This document shows, piece after piece, positions 9,138 to 19,618 of a stretch of DNA of 64,000 nucleotides. Source of the DNA: Candidatus Cloacimonadota bacterium (GTDB lineage Bacteria > Cloacimonadota > Cloacimonadia > Cloacimonadales > TCS61). Location of the stretch: contig JAIPIH010000002.1 of assembly GCA_021734835.1 (NCBI GenBank), positions 62,001-126,000 on the forward strand, given 5' to 3'. The notes under the pieces are model-generated. The model made no database searches. It saw only the letters and a list, made by a program, of their open reading frames with translations, and was not told the DNA's origin. The position numbers and the translations under genes were made by a program. Numbering within the stretch: the first letter of the stretch is position 1; the number at the start of each line of letters is the position of its first letter.

Positions 9138-9572
9138 ATGGGTATAAGAAGAAAGGGGAGAGAAATAGCAATCCAAACGCTTTATTCCCTGGAGTTTTCG
9201 GATTTTGATATTCATCAGGTTCAGGAAAAGGAAATTAAAAATATTCTGAAGAATGTTGCAGCAGATACAGACATCCAGCCCGATAACAATATTTATGATT
9301 TTGCTTTTGAAATAGTTAATGGTGTTATCCAAAACATCGATCCTATAGATGTGCAAATAAAAGCTCGTTCCATAAACTGGTCTTTTGAAAGGATAGCTAA
9401 ACTGGATCTCGGTATTATCAGAGTTGCAACTTATGAGCTGGTTTTCACAGAGACAGCACCTGCCATCATCATGAATGAGGCTATTGAAATAGCTAAGAAA
9501 TATTGCTCCGAAAGTTCAGGGAAATTTATCAATGGTGTTCTCAATGCAATTAAAGAAGCGATTAGTAAATGA
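9138..9572 (+). CDS. nusB: Transcription antitermination factor NusB
   Basis: 144 aa; RRKGREIAIQTLYSLEFSD...WSFERIAKLDLGIIRVATYELVFTETAPAIIMNEAIEIAKKYCSESSGKFINGVLNAI. Confidence 0.95.
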   Translation: MGIRRKGREIAIQTLYSLEFSDFDIHQVQEKEIKNILKNVAADTDIQPDNNIYDFAFEIVNGVIQNIDPIDVQIKARSINWSFERIAKLDLGIIRVATYELVFTETAPAIIMNEAIEIAKKYCSESSGKFINGVLNAIKEAISK

Positions 9573-10474
9573 ATAAACTTCTTAAATGTAGTGTTGGCGT
9601 TATAGTCTATAATGAAGCTGCCAATATCGGGAAGTTACTTGAGGCTCTGATTACTCAGAAAACCGAATTAACGGAGATTGAAGAGATCATTGTTGTATCC
9701 AGTGCTTGTACAGACCGAACAGACGAGATCGTTCAGCAGTATGCAGAAAAAGAAAGCAAGATCAAATTAATTACAGAGAAAGAAAGAGGTGGAAAATCTT
9801 CCGCAATTAACAAATTTATTAAAGCAGCTAGAACAGACCTTCTGATTATAGAGAGTGGAGATACAATCCCTGCAGAAGATACTGTAGAAAAGTTGATCAG
9901 ACCATTCCAAGATAGCAGAATTGGAATTACTGGCGGCCGACCTTCGCCCGAAAATGATCCTCGATCTTTTATAGGGTACAGTGTCTGTCTTCTCTGGAAT
10001 CTACATCATCAAATGGCCTTGATCTTTCCAAAATTAGGTGAAATGGTGGCTTTTAGAAAGATCTTTCGAGCAATACCATCTGAAAGCGCAGTTGATGAAG
10101 CAAGTATTGAAGCGATCATGAAGCAAGAGGGATTCCTTATAAAATACATTCCTGATGCAATCGTATATAATAAAGGACCTGATAATCTACCTGATTTTGT
10201 TAAACAAAGAAGGCGCATTCAAGCAGGTCATTTGTGGCTTAAAAAAAATAATGATTATTCAGTTGCCTCACAGGATAAAGGACTATTACTGAAAATTGCT
10301 ATAGAAGAGTTTAAAAAAGATAAAAAAAAAATATTTTTTCTATTTGGAACTGCCATAGTAGAAATGTTCAGTCGTTTTCTCGGCTGGTATGATTGTAAAA
10401 TTCTAAAGAAAAATCCCTTTAAATGGGATATTGCCAATTCTACTAAAAACCTAGAAAAGGAAGTTGTTAAATAA
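9569..10474 (+). CDS. Glycosyltransferase family 2
   Basis: VGVIVYNEAANIGKLLEALITQ...EIIVVSSACTDRTDEIVQQYAEKESKIKLI; GT-A fold signatures. Confidence 0.85.
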   Translation: MNKLLKCSVGVIVYNEAANIGKLLEALITQKTELTEIEEIIVVSSACTDRTDEIVQQYAEKESKIKLITEKERGGKSSAINKFIKAARTDLLIIESGDTIPAEDTVEKLIRPFQDSRIGITGGRPSPENDPRSFIGYSVCLLWNLHHQMALIFPKLGEMVAFRKIFRAIPSESAVDEASIEAIMKQEGFLIKYIPDAIVYNKGPDNLPDFVKQRRRIQAGHLWLKKNNDYSVASQDKGLLLKIAIEEFKKDKKKIFFLFGTAIVEMFSRFLGWYDCKILKKNPFKWDIANSTKNLEKEVVK

Positions 10475-11556
10475 TGTTTAAATTGATACCTAGAATATTG
10501 ATATATAAATTGTTTTATTGGTTTGGTTTTCCACGTATCATGCCGATGAATTATACTTTTAGCTTATTGTACACTTGTAACTCTCGCTGCCAGACCTGTA
10601 ATATTTGGAAAAAAAAATCGGAAGATCTAACGGTTTCAGAATATAAACTCATCTTCATGAAGATCGGGAAAAATCCATATTGGGCAACTCTAAGTGGCGG
10701 CGAACCGTTTATCCGAAAAGATATAGTTGAAATTTGTCATGAATTGTACAGATATTGCAAACCAGCAATCATTAACATCCCTTCTAACGGTCTTCTTACT
10801 GATAAAATAGTTTCTGATGTTGTAAAAATCGCAGCTATTTGCTCAAAAAGTCAGCTGATTATCAATTTGTCGATCGATGGGATAGGGGAACAACATAATA
10901 AAATTCGTGGAGTAAAGGGTAATTATATTAAAGTAATTTCCACATTTAACAAATTGAAAGCGCTTAATATCAAGAATCTGACAATTGGTATTCACACAGT
11001 AGTTTCTAAATTGAATGTTAAGAGTTTTCCAGCTATTTCAAATGAGCTGATCAATATGGAACCAGATTCTTACATAACTGAAATTGCAGAGCAACGAGTT
11101 GAGTTGGATACTATGGAAAGCGACATTACACCAGATATCATTTCATATTGTTCTTCAATAGATTATCTGATACATCGCTTAAAAAACGGCAAATTCAAGG
11201 GTATGAAAAAAATTACACAAGCCTTCCGTATAGAGTATTATAATCTTGTGAAAAAAATATTGAGGGATAAAACTCAAGTGATCCCATGTTATGCCGGTGT
11301 AGCATCTGCTCAGATCTCTCCGGATGGTGAGGTTTGGTCGTGCTGCATCAAAGCAGGATCAATGGGAAATTTACGTGATCACGATTACAACTTTAAAAGG
11401 ATTTTTAATTCTGCTAAAATGAAAAAAGAAAGAAGATCTATCAAAAATTATGAATGTCATTGTCCTTTGGCTAATGCATCCTACACAAATATGTTGATGC
11501 ACTTCCCAACACTTTCTAGAGTTTTTTATCGCAGCTTTATAAAATGGTGGTGCTAA
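10474..11556 (+). CDS. Radical SAM protein with SPASM-like C-terminus
   Basis: LYTCNSRCQTCNIW (CxxxCxxC), LSGGEPFIRKD, C-terminal Cys cluster CYAGVASAQISPDGEVWSCC...CHCPLAN. Start overlaps the upstream stop (TAATG). Confidence 0.85.
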   Translation: MFKLIPRILIYKLFYWFGFPRIMPMNYTFSLLYTCNSRCQTCNIWKKKSEDLTVSEYKLIFMKIGKNPYWATLSGGEPFIRKDIVEICHELYRYCKPAIINIPSNGLLTDKIVSDVVKIAAICSKSQLIINLSIDGIGEQHNKIRGVKGNYIKVISTFNKLKALNIKNLTIGIHTVVSKLNVKSFPAISNELINMEPDSYITEIAEQRVELDTMESDITPDIISYCSSIDYLIHRLKNGKFKGMKKITQAFRIEYYNLVKKILRDKTQVIPCYAGVASAQISPDGEVWSCCIKAGSMGNLRDHDYNFKRIFNSAKMKKERRSIKNYECHCPLANASYTNMLMHFPTLSRVFYRSFIKWWC

Positions 11557-11601
11557 TTTTAAATGAAAAAAAATGCTATTTATTATTTTGAGAGTTAATT
11601 A

Positions 11602-12138
11602 ATGCCAATAAAGAAAGAAACCTATGTGAATATCAATTATTGCGTGGAATGTGGAAGTAAGCTTGAACTGGTTACTGATCAAGAAGGAAGGGTACGGCCC
11701 AAGTGTAAAAACTGTGGCTGGACATTTTATAAAAATCCTATTCCTGCCTCTGCCTGTGTGATTATGAATGATAAGCAGGAAATTGTTATTGTAAAAAGAA
11801 AATTTGCACCAAATGCCGGGGAATGGGCTTTACCCAGTGGTTATGTGGAAATCGATCAGACTCCGGAAGAATGTGCAATATCTGAAATGAAAGAAGAAAC
11901 AGGACTCACGGGTGAGGCAGTTATTCAATTAGGATATCATACCGACAAATCTCCGATATATGAGAAAGTTATATCATTTGGTTTTTTGATGAAGATCAAG
12001 GGCGGTAAGCTTTTAGCTGGTGATGATGCAGCTGAAGCATGTTTTGTCACCTTCGATGATTTACCCGAAATAGCATTCCCATCACATATTAAATTTATTA
12101 ATATTGTAAAAGCTTTATATTTGGAAGAAAAAAATTAA
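11602..12138 (+). CDS. NUDIX hydrolase with N-terminal zinc ribbon
   Basis: YCVECGSKLE...RPKCKNCGW zinc ribbon, then Nudix box GYVEIDQTPEECAISEMKEETGL. Confidence 0.9.
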   Translation: MPIKKETYVNINYCVECGSKLELVTDQEGRVRPKCKNCGWTFYKNPIPASACVIMNDKQEIVIVKRKFAPNAGEWALPSGYVEIDQTPEECAISEMKEETGLTGEAVIQLGYHTDKSPIYEKVISFGFLMKIKGGKLLAGDDAAEACFVTFDDLPEIAFPSHIKFINIVKALYLEEKN

Positions 12139-12189
12139 TTATTGATAAAACTAATTTATTTATTAATATTGAGATAGAAAGGAATAAAA

Positions 12190-14859
12190 ATGGAAATAAA
12201 CAAAAGTTATGAACCAAATAAAATAGAAAAGAAATGGTACAAGAATAGTTTGGAAAAAGGTTACTTCAAACCTAAAATAGATAAAACTAAAAAACCTTTT
12301 ACAATAATTATACCACCACCCAATGTAACAGGTATACTGCACATGGGTCACGTCTTGAATAATACTCTTCAGGATGTGATGATACGCTATAAAAGAATGA
12401 CCGGTGTTCCTACATTATGGATTCCGGGCGTTGATCACGCTGGTATAGCAACCCAGAATGTGGTTGAAAAACAACTGGCAAATGAAGGAAAAACCAGGCA
12501 TGACATTGGCCGGGAAAAGCTGGTAGATATGATCTGGGATTGGAAAAATGAAAAAGGCGGCAGAATTGTAGAGCAACTAAAACAACTTGGCTGTTCCTGC
12601 GATTGGTCGCGTCAAAGATTTACAATGGACGAAGGACTTTCCAATGCTGTTAAAGAAGTTTTTATCAAATTATATGAGAAAGGACTGATCTACAAAGGAA
12701 AACGCATCATCAATTGGTGTCCTCGTTGTGTAACAGCACTGGCAAATGATGAGGTTGATCACGAAGATGAACATGGGCATCTCTGGAATATGAAATATCC
12801 CATCAAAGACAGTAAAGGCTATGTTATTGTTACTACGACAAGACCTGAGACAATGCTGGGCGACACAGCTGTTGCTGTTCATCCGGATGATGAACGTTAT
12901 AAAGATATTATTGGTAAATCAGTTATACTTCCATTTGTTGAAAGAGAGATTCCTATCATTGCTGATGAGTATGTAGAAAGAGATTTTGGAAGTGGTTGTG
13001 TTAAGATCACACCGGCTCATGATCCGAACGATTTTGAAATCGGACAAAGGCATCAATTAGAACAAATTATCGTAATGGATGAACATGGAATCATGAATAA
13101 AAAAGCCGGAGAAGAGTTTGCAGGACTAAGCAGATTTGAATGCAGAGATAAAATAATTGAAAAACTAAAAGAAAAAGGTCTTTTGGGAGAAATTGATCCT
13201 CACGATCATGCAGTTGGACACTGTTACAGATGCGAAACTATCATTGAACCTTATCTCTCCGATCAGTGGTTTGTAAAGATGGAGCCTTTGGCAAAACCGG
13301 CGATCGATGCAGTTAAAGACGGCAGGATCAAATTCCAACCAGAGAGATGGACAAAAGTCTATTATCATTGGATGGAAAATGTACGCGATTGGTGCATTTC
13401 CCGTCAGATCTGGTGGGGTCATAGAATTCCCGCTTATTATTGCAATAAATGTAGAACAATCACAGTAGCCAAAGAAATGCCTGATAAATGCAGTAATTGT
13501 GGCAGCACGAAATTTACACAGGACGAAGATGTTTTAGATACATGGTTTTCCAGTTGGTTATGGCCATTTTCCACTATGGGCTGGCCGGAAGAAACCGAAG
13601 ACCTGGAATTTTTTCTTCCCACTGATTTACTGATCACCGCACCAGGTATTATTTACCTGTGGGTTGCCCGGATGATCATGGCAACTTTAGAATTCATGGA
13701 TGAAATTCCGTTTAAAACGGTTCTGTTGCATGGAATGGTTTTGGATGAACAAGGTAGAAAAATGAGTAAATCATTAGGTAACTCTCCTGATCCAATTCAC
13801 ATTATTGAAGAATTTGGCGCAGATGCTCTAAGATTCAGCATGATTTACAACACACCCAAAGGCGCTGATAGTTATTACTCAAATACAATTTTGGATACCG
13901 GCAGAAATTTCGCTAATAAAATCTGGAATGCTTACCGCTTTATTATGATGAATGTTGAGAAAATTGATCCGATTCCTGAATCTGTGATTTTGCGCGGAGT
14001 TGAAGGACTGAAACTGGAACTCGCTGATAAGTGGATCTACAGCCGCCTGAATGAAGTGATCATTCTGGCAACAAAGCATTATGAAGACTTGAGATTAAAT
14101 GATGCAGCTAATATTCTAATGGATTTTATCTGGAAGGACTTTTGCAACTGGTATTTAGAACTTTCCAAAGATAGAATTTACAACCAGATTGAGCCGGGAG
14201 GTCAATTAACTGCAAAATATGTGTTACTGGATATTTTCCAAACTTCGATGCGGCTTTTACAACCGATTATGCCTTTTATCACTCAAGAGATCTGGAACGG
14301 GATCAAAAATTATTTTCCATTGGAAGAAGAAGCGCTTGTTATTGCTGCTTTCCCCAAAGTTAATAATAGTCTTATCAATAATAAGATAGATAGCGACATG
14401 AAAATAATTCAGGAAACCATCACTGCAATAAGAACCCTTCGTAAACAGGTAAATCTTGCACCTAAAGTTGAAATATCAGTAGCAATTAAAGTTGGTTCAG
14501 AAGAGCAGATCAAGCTGTTAAGAGCGTATGAAAATTATTTCCAGAAATTAGCTAAAGTTGTTAAACTTAAAGCAGGTACAGTTCTACAGAAGCCTTCATC
14601 TTCAATTGCTGCTGTCGTACAGAATATGGAAGTTTACTTACCATTAAAGGGCTTGATAGATCTTAAAGCCGAAAGAGCTAAATTGCAGAAACAGATTGAT
14701 AAACTGCTATCTGAATTAAATAAGATCAAGGCAAAACTTGATAATCCAAAATTCATGGCAAATGCTCCGGATTCGATTGTGATAAAAGAAAAAGAAAAAC
14801 ATCATGAGATAAAAACGAAATATGATATTACTGTCTTGCTATTAGAAGGACTAAAATAG
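12190..14859 (+). CDS. valS: Valyl-tRNA synthetase
   Basis: 889 aa; PPPNVTGILHMGHVLNNTLQD, KMSKSLGNSPDP, C-terminal coiled coil. Confidence 0.98.
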   Translation: MEINKSYEPNKIEKKWYKNSLEKGYFKPKIDKTKKPFTIIIPPPNVTGILHMGHVLNNTLQDVMIRYKRMTGVPTLWIPGVDHAGIATQNVVEKQLANEGKTRHDIGREKLVDMIWDWKNEKGGRIVEQLKQLGCSCDWSRQRFTMDEGLSNAVKEVFIKLYEKGLIYKGKRIINWCPRCVTALANDEVDHEDEHGHLWNMKYPIKDSKGYVIVTTTRPETMLGDTAVAVHPDDERYKDIIGKSVILPFVEREIPIIADEYVERDFGSGCVKITPAHDPNDFEIGQRHQLEQIIVMDEHGIMNKKAGEEFAGLSRFECRDKIIEKLKEKGLLGEIDPHDHAVGHCYRCETIIEPYLSDQWFVKMEPLAKPAIDAVKDGRIKFQPERWTKVYYHWMENVRDWCISRQIWWGHRIPAYYCNKCRTITVAKEMPDKCSNCGSTKFTQDEDVLDTWFSSWLWPFSTMGWPEETEDLEFFLPTDLLITAPGIIYLWVARMIMATLEFMDEIPFKTVLLHGMVLDEQGRKMSKSLGNSPDPIHIIEEFGADALRFSMIYNTPKGADSYYSNTILDTGRNFANKIWNAYRFIMMNVEKIDPIPESVILRGVEGLKLELADKWIYSRLNEVIILATKHYEDLRLNDAANILMDFIWKDFCNWYLELSKDRIYNQIEPGGQLTAKYVLLDIFQTSMRLLQPIMPFITQEIWNGIKNYFPLEEEALVIAAFPKVNNSLINNKIDSDMKIIQETITAIRTLRKQVNLAPKVEISVAIKVGSEEQIKLLRAYENYFQKLAKVVKLKAGTVLQKPSSSIAAVVQNMEVYLPLKGLIDLKAERAKLQKQIDKLLSELNKIKAKLDNPKFMANAPDSIVIKEKEKHHEIKTKYDITVLLLEGLK

Positions 14860-14867
14860 GAGGTTAT

Positions 14868-15389
14868 ATGTTCAATGAGAAGAAGAGTAATGAAAAATCT
14901 GCAGAATCAGCTGTTATTGATGAGCAGTCACAAGTAGTGATTGACGATCCTAAGAGAAAGAAATTTTATGAAAAACTCAGGAAAAAGATCCAGAAATTAG
15001 CCGTTTCTAAAGGTGGAGAAAAAGCCGGTGCTTTCACAAAATACATTTTAGCTTTACCTGATTTCTTTGTTTTGTTATGTAGATTAGCTGTTGATAAACG
15101 AGTCAGTAAAAATCAAAAATTCTTAGTAGCCGGGATTATTGCCTACGTGATCTCACCAATTGACATAATTCCAGATTTTATTCCTTTTATTGGTTACGTC
15201 GATGATCTTGTATTGGTTGTTTTTGGCTTAAACATCATCTTGAATGAATTGGATAAAGCGATAGTTCTTGAACATTGGAGCGGAGATGAGGACGTTCTGA
15301 AACTTCTCCAGAAGATCACCTATATTGCTGAAAATTTCCTTGATAAAAATATACTCAAAAAAATCAAAAACTGGTTCAGAAATTTCTAA
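14868..15389 (+). CDS. DUF1232 (YkvA-like) membrane protein
   Basis: FLVAGIIAYVISPIDIIPDFIPFIGYVDDLVLVVFGLN is the DUF1232 signature. Confidence 0.85.
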   Translation: MFNEKKSNEKSAESAVIDEQSQVVIDDPKRKKFYEKLRKKIQKLAVSKGGEKAGAFTKYILALPDFFVLLCRLAVDKRVSKNQKFLVAGIIAYVISPIDIIPDFIPFIGYVDDLVLVVFGLNIILNELDKAIVLEHWSGDEDVLKLLQKITYIAENFLDKNILKKIKNWFRNF

Positions 15390-15396
15390 AGCTAAA

Positions 15397-15999
15397 ATGA
15401 AATTACTGTTAGCAACTCGTAATGAAGACAAGGTTAAGGAAATCAAAGATATTCTTGCTGAATTAGAGCTAGAAATTATCTCTGTTTCCCGATTTTCTGA
15501 AATACCAGAAGTCGTTGAGGACAGAGATACTCTCAAAGGAAATGCGATAAAAAAAGCTAAGGAATGCTCTGAATATTCCAATCTGCTTACAATTGCTGAT
15601 GATACAGGCTTGTTTGTTGATTCATTGAACGGAAAGCCGGGTGTTTATTCTGCCCGTTATGCAGGTGAAAATTGTTCCTACAAAGATAATCGATTAAAAA
15701 TGCTGCGGGTTATGAGTAATATCTCAGTTAGAAGTGCACAGTTCAGAACTGTATGTGCTCTCGTCTCTCCAGATGGATTAATAGCTGTTACAGAAGGAAT
15801 TGTTGAAGGTATAATTACTGAGAAAGAGTATGGTGATAATGGCTTCGGTTACGATGCAATTTTTAGAGCGAATGAAACAGGAAAAACCTTTGGTGAAATG
15901 ACAGATAAAGAAAAAAAATCTTTTAGTCATCGGAGTAGGGCATTAAAAAAGATGATCCCAATTATCAAAAATTATATGAGGAGAAAAGATGAAAGTTAA
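15397..15999 (+). CDS. rdgB: XTP/dITP diphosphatase (RdgB/HAM1 family)
   Basis: MKLLLATRNEDKVKEIKDIL...ADDTGLFVDSLNGKPGVYSARYAGE...GFGYDAIFRANETGKTFGEMTDKEKKSFSHRSRA; start moved to internal Met at 15397 (track start 15325 overlaps the upstream gene). Confidence 0.93.
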   Translation: MKLLLATRNEDKVKEIKDILAELELEIISVSRFSEIPEVVEDRDTLKGNAIKKAKECSEYSNLLTIADDTGLFVDSLNGKPGVYSARYAGENCSYKDNRLKMLRVMSNISVRSAQFRTVCALVSPDGLIAVTEGIVEGIITEKEYGDNGFGYDAIFRANETGKTFGEMTDKEKKSFSHRSRALKKMIPIIKNYMRRKDES

Positions 16000-17344
16000 T
16001 CCACAGATTTTCAGACAATATGATATACGCGGCGTTGTTGATAAAGACCTTAACGAAGATATTCTGTATCAAATCGGAAAGGGATATGGGACTTATATGC
16101 GGAGACAAAACGTGAAAACTGTCAGTATTGGCGGAGATGCTCGTTTAAGTACACCCTCATATAAAAAAGCAATTTGTAAGGGTTTGAACGAAACTGGTAT
16201 AAACGCAATTGATATCGGGATTGTAGCTACTCCTGTCCTCTATTTTTCAATTTGGAAACTGCAGACAGATGGTGGTGTAATGATCACAGCCAGTCATAAT
16301 CCGGCAGAATATAACGGGATAAAATTGAATAAAGGTTTACAGAGTGTTTATGGAGAACAAATACAAGCAATTCTGAAACTCATACAGAACAAAGACTTTG
16401 ATTCCGGGAAAGGTACAACCACAACAAATAGTGAAATGGATGAGTTATACAAAGATTACATCATCAAAGGCATCACGATTGAACGACCTGTTAAGGTTAT
16501 TGTTGATGGTGGAAATGGAGTCGGCGGCCCTTATTTACCGGAAATTTTAAGAAAACTGGGTTGTGAAGTTACAGAAATGTACTGCGATCCGGATGGTAGA
16601 TTCCCCAATCATCATCCAGATCCGACAATTGAAAAGAATTTAACCGATCTTATTAAAGTTGTAAAAAGTAGTAAGGCAGAGGTTGGACTGGGATTAGACG
16701 GAGATGCAGACAGGATTGGAGTAGTTGATGAAAACGGAAAAATGCTGTTTGGCGATCAAATTCTGAATATCATAGCTAGGGATTTTTTAAAAGCGAATCC
16801 TGGAGAGAAGATCATTGGTGATGTAAAATGTTCAAAGAATTTATTTGACGATATAAAAAATCACGGCGGTATCCCGATGATGTATAAGACCGGTCATGCA
16901 AACATAAAGAGTAAGATGCAAGAAGAAGGACTGCTATTAAGCGGAGAGATGAGCGGACATATTTTCTTAAAAGATCGTTTTTTAGGATTTGATGATGCAA
17001 TTTATGTAGCAGCAAGATTTGTTGAGATCATGAGTAAAACCACCATGCCTGTAAGTCAATTTTTAGCGGATCAGCCAAAAATGTATAACACGCCTGAAAT
17101 ACATTACGAAAGTACAGATGATGATAAGTTCGGACATGTCGCCCGGGTTCGAGATTCCTTTATTGCAGAAGGATATGATGTGAATGATATTGATGGAATG
17201 CGAATAACTTTTAAGGACGGTTGGGGTTTATGCCGCGCCTCCAATACAACTCCGGTCTTGGTTTTACGCTTTGAAGCAGAGACTGAAAAGCGGTTACAAG
17301 AAATTCAAAAATTGATTGAGGATAGAATTGAAAAGATGAAATAA
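15989..17344 (+). CDS. Phosphomannomutase/phosphoglucomutase
   Basis: FRQYDIRGVVDKDL, MITASHNPAEYNGIKL, LGLDGDADRIGVVDENG, SGEMSGHIF. Confidence 0.93.
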   Translation: MKVNPQIFRQYDIRGVVDKDLNEDILYQIGKGYGTYMRRQNVKTVSIGGDARLSTPSYKKAICKGLNETGINAIDIGIVATPVLYFSIWKLQTDGGVMITASHNPAEYNGIKLNKGLQSVYGEQIQAILKLIQNKDFDSGKGTTTTNSEMDELYKDYIIKGITIERPVKVIVDGGNGVGGPYLPEILRKLGCEVTEMYCDPDGRFPNHHPDPTIEKNLTDLIKVVKSSKAEVGLGLDGDADRIGVVDENGKMLFGDQILNIIARDFLKANPGEKIIGDVKCSKNLFDDIKNHGGIPMMYKTGHANIKSKMQEEGLLLSGEMSGHIFLKDRFLGFDDAIYVAARFVEIMSKTTMPVSQFLADQPKMYNTPEIHYESTDDDKFGHVARVRDSFIAEGYDVNDIDGMRITFKDGWGLCRASNTTPVLVLRFEAETEKRLQEIQKLIEDRIEKMK

Positions 17345-17519
17345 AATTATTTTTCAAATTGATCTTTGAGAATTTATTGCACAGAGTACTTTGTCAGAGT
17401 TACATCTGCTACTCATATATAATAAGATCAAGTCAGGCATTTCTGAAGAGTGTTTAGATCACTTCTTGTATCATTTTCCAAGTTACAAGTAAATTTTAAT
17501 TTTTCATAAGGAGCTAAAA

Positions 17520-18272
17520 TTGAATTGGGATGATTTTGCACCATATTACGATTGGGAATTTGAATTGATCTGTACCAAACAAAAAGAAGATGTGGAACTA
17601 TGGACAGCAATGGCAGAAAGATTCGGTGCTCCTATTTTAGACTTATGCTGCGGGAGCGGAAGGATAACAACTGCATTAGCACTGAGAGGTTACAATATTA
17701 CTGCAGTTGATAATTCACCTGAGATGCTGAATATCCTGAAAAACAAACAGCTAAAAAAAGTTAAAACAATTGTTGCTGATATTAAGGATTTCAATTTAAA
17801 GAATCAATTCCAGTTAGCTATTATAAGCTATTCTTCTTTTCAGCAGTTATTAACTTTGAATGATCAAATAGCATGTCTTGATAATATCAGTAAACATTTG
17901 ATAGAAGGTGGAATTTTAGCTATGGATATTAATCCTCGCATTTGTGAAGGAGATGATATATTGAAGAAGACTCCGGTCTTTACTGGCGATTACCCACTCA
18001 ATAATTCTACTGTTACAATGTTTACTTCCCATAAAATTGATAGAGTTAATCAAATAAAACACTGGCAGGATGAGTATCTTGAGATAACTAAATCCGGTGA
18101 AGAAAAGAGAACTAATATATACACATCTTTAAAGGAATGCAGCTTAGATCTTATGCAACTTTTATTTGATAAGTGTAATTTTGAGATTATTAATATTTAT
18201 GGAGATTTCAAGCAGGGAAAGCTTACAGCAGATTCTGAAAATATTATCTATGTTGCCAGGAAGAAAAGGTAA
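17520..18272 (+). CDS. Class I SAM-dependent methyltransferase (TTG start)
   Basis: DFAPYYDWEF, PILDLCCGSGRITTALALRGYNITAVDNSPEML; AAGGAG upstream of TTG. Confidence 0.85.
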   Translation: MNWDDFAPYYDWEFELICTKQKEDVELWTAMAERFGAPILDLCCGSGRITTALALRGYNITAVDNSPEMLNILKNKQLKKVKTIVADIKDFNLKNQFQLAIISYSSFQQLLTLNDQIACLDNISKHLIEGGILAMDINPRICEGDDILKKTPVFTGDYPLNNSTVTMFTSHKIDRVNQIKHWQDEYLEITKSGEEKRTNIYTSLKECSLDLMQLLFDKCNFEIINIYGDFKQGKLTADSENIIYVARKKR

Positions 18273-18277
18273 TTCAT

Positions 18278-18643
18278 TTATCTGGTAATTAAAATATCTT
18301 CCTTATTTTTGCTGAGTATAATTATAGCTACTTCTCGCGGAATACAAATGATCGGGAATTGAGTATTCCATCCCTGTTTCACGCAATACTGATTTTTACA
18401 AGTGGATGCTTTCATTCTAACTTTGCCGTCTTTTATCTCAACAATTATGCCTTCATCCACAAAAATGGTTTTATCTTTATTAAGTGAAAGTACGTTAACT
18501 AATTTATTCCTGTAATTGATCTTAACCTGTCTCCCAGAAATATTTTGTTTTATGAACACAACTATCAATAAAGCAATTATAAGCAGAAAGATGATCAAAA
18601 TAGCATCAGCTGGTGTAATGATCTTACGAATGTTACGGATCAT
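18278..18643 (-). CDS. NusG domain II-containing small membrane-anchored protein
   Basis: 121 aa; single N-terminal TM, VEIKDGKVRMKASTCKNQYCVKQGW...IICIPREVAIII typical of the NusG_II family. Confidence 0.75.
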   Translation of the reverse strand: MIRNIRKIITPADAILIIFLLIIALLIVVFIKQNISGRQVKINYRNKLVNVLSLNKDKTIFVDEGIIVEIKDGKVRMKASTCKNQYCVKQGWNTQFPIICIPREVAIIILSKNKEDILITR

Positions 18644-19614
18644 TCAAATTGTCCGTAGATAATATGACCGCAGGAATTACAGTTTCCCTTAACAATATCA
18701 ATTTTCAAGGGATAATCCCGTTGAATAACAACATGACCGCAGTTTGGACAGATAGTGTTTATATCTGTCAAAATATTCCCCAGATAAACATATTTCAATT
18801 TATTTTCAGCTATCTTCTTGGCAAAATTCAATTTAGATATTGGAGTTGGCTGATTTTTCATTTTAAAAGTAGGATAATAGCGTGAAAAATGCAGCGGAAG
18901 CTGAGGATCAACTTCTGCAACAAAATTCACCAGGTCATTAATTTGCTTCTCAGAATCATTTTCACCTGTAACGAGTAAATTTGTTATTTCAACATGACAT
19001 TCTTTTGAAGCAGTTTTAATAGTAGCTAGAACAGGCTCAAGAGAACCTTTACAAATTGTTCTGTAAAACTTATTATCATAAGCTTTTAGGTCAATGTTCA
19101 TAGCATCAATGTAGGGGAGAAGCATTTGTAATGGTTTCGGATTAATATACCCATTAGTTACTAGAACAGTTTTTATACCATTTTGCTGAAGGAGTTTTGC
19201 AGAGTCTAAAACAAATTCAAACCATGTGGTCGGTTCTGTGTAAGTAAATGCTACATAGCTGCTTAAGTGTGATCTGCAAAGTTCAACTAATTTTCCAGGA
19301 GTGATATCTTTGGTGGGAACGCTATATTGACTTGATTGGTAATTTTGACAAAAATCACAGGCGAAGTTACATGAATTAGGACCAATAGAAAGAATATTCT
19401 CACCAGGGAAAAAATGATACAGAGGTTTCTTCTCAATGGGATCTATACTCAGAGAAATTGTCTTACCATAATTTAAAGTATTTAAAATTCCTTCGATATT
19501 TTTCCGAGCTCGGCAAAGACCGCTTTGTCCTTTTGATAATATGCAGTTATGAGGACAAAGCTCACATTTTACTTTGCGTTCTGCTAATTTTGTGTAAAAT
19601 AATGCTTCATTCAT
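18640..19614 (-). CDS. amrS: AmmeMemoRadiSam system radical SAM enzyme
   Basis: CELCPHNCILSKGQSGLCRARKN, SIDPIEKKPLYHFFPG, SIGPNSCNFACDFCQNYQSSQ. Confidence 0.9.
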   Translation of the reverse strand: MNEALFYTKLAERKVKCELCPHNCILSKGQSGLCRARKNIEGILNTLNYGKTISLSIDPIEKKPLYHFFPGENILSIGPNSCNFACDFCQNYQSSQYSVPTKDITPGKLVELCRSHLSSYVAFTYTEPTTWFEFVLDSAKLLQQNGIKTVLVTNGYINPKPLQMLLPYIDAMNIDLKAYDNKFYRTICKGSLEPVLATIKTASKECHVEITNLLVTGENDSEKQINDLVNFVAEVDPQLPLHFSRYYPTFKMKNQPTPISKLNFAKKIAENKLKYVYLGNILTDINTICPNCGHVVIQRDYPLKIDIVKGNCNSCGHIIYGQFE

Positions 19615-19618
19615 AATT

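Noticed and set aside
12139-12189. Leader peptide upstream of valS analogous to leuS
   Set aside because: The 51-nt spacer has no Val-rich ORF or hairpin.
12163-14079. Antisense ORFs of 62-85 aa within valS
   Set aside because: Entirely antisense to a convincing valS; no initiation signals or family resemblance.
15228-15581. 117-aa minus-strand ORF spanning the DUF1232/rdgB junction
   Set aside because: Antisense to two supported genes; no recognisable domain.
17345-17519. Possible ncRNA in the 175-bp spacer before the methyltransferase
   Set aside because: No convincing stem structure, promoter/terminator pair or family match by eye.
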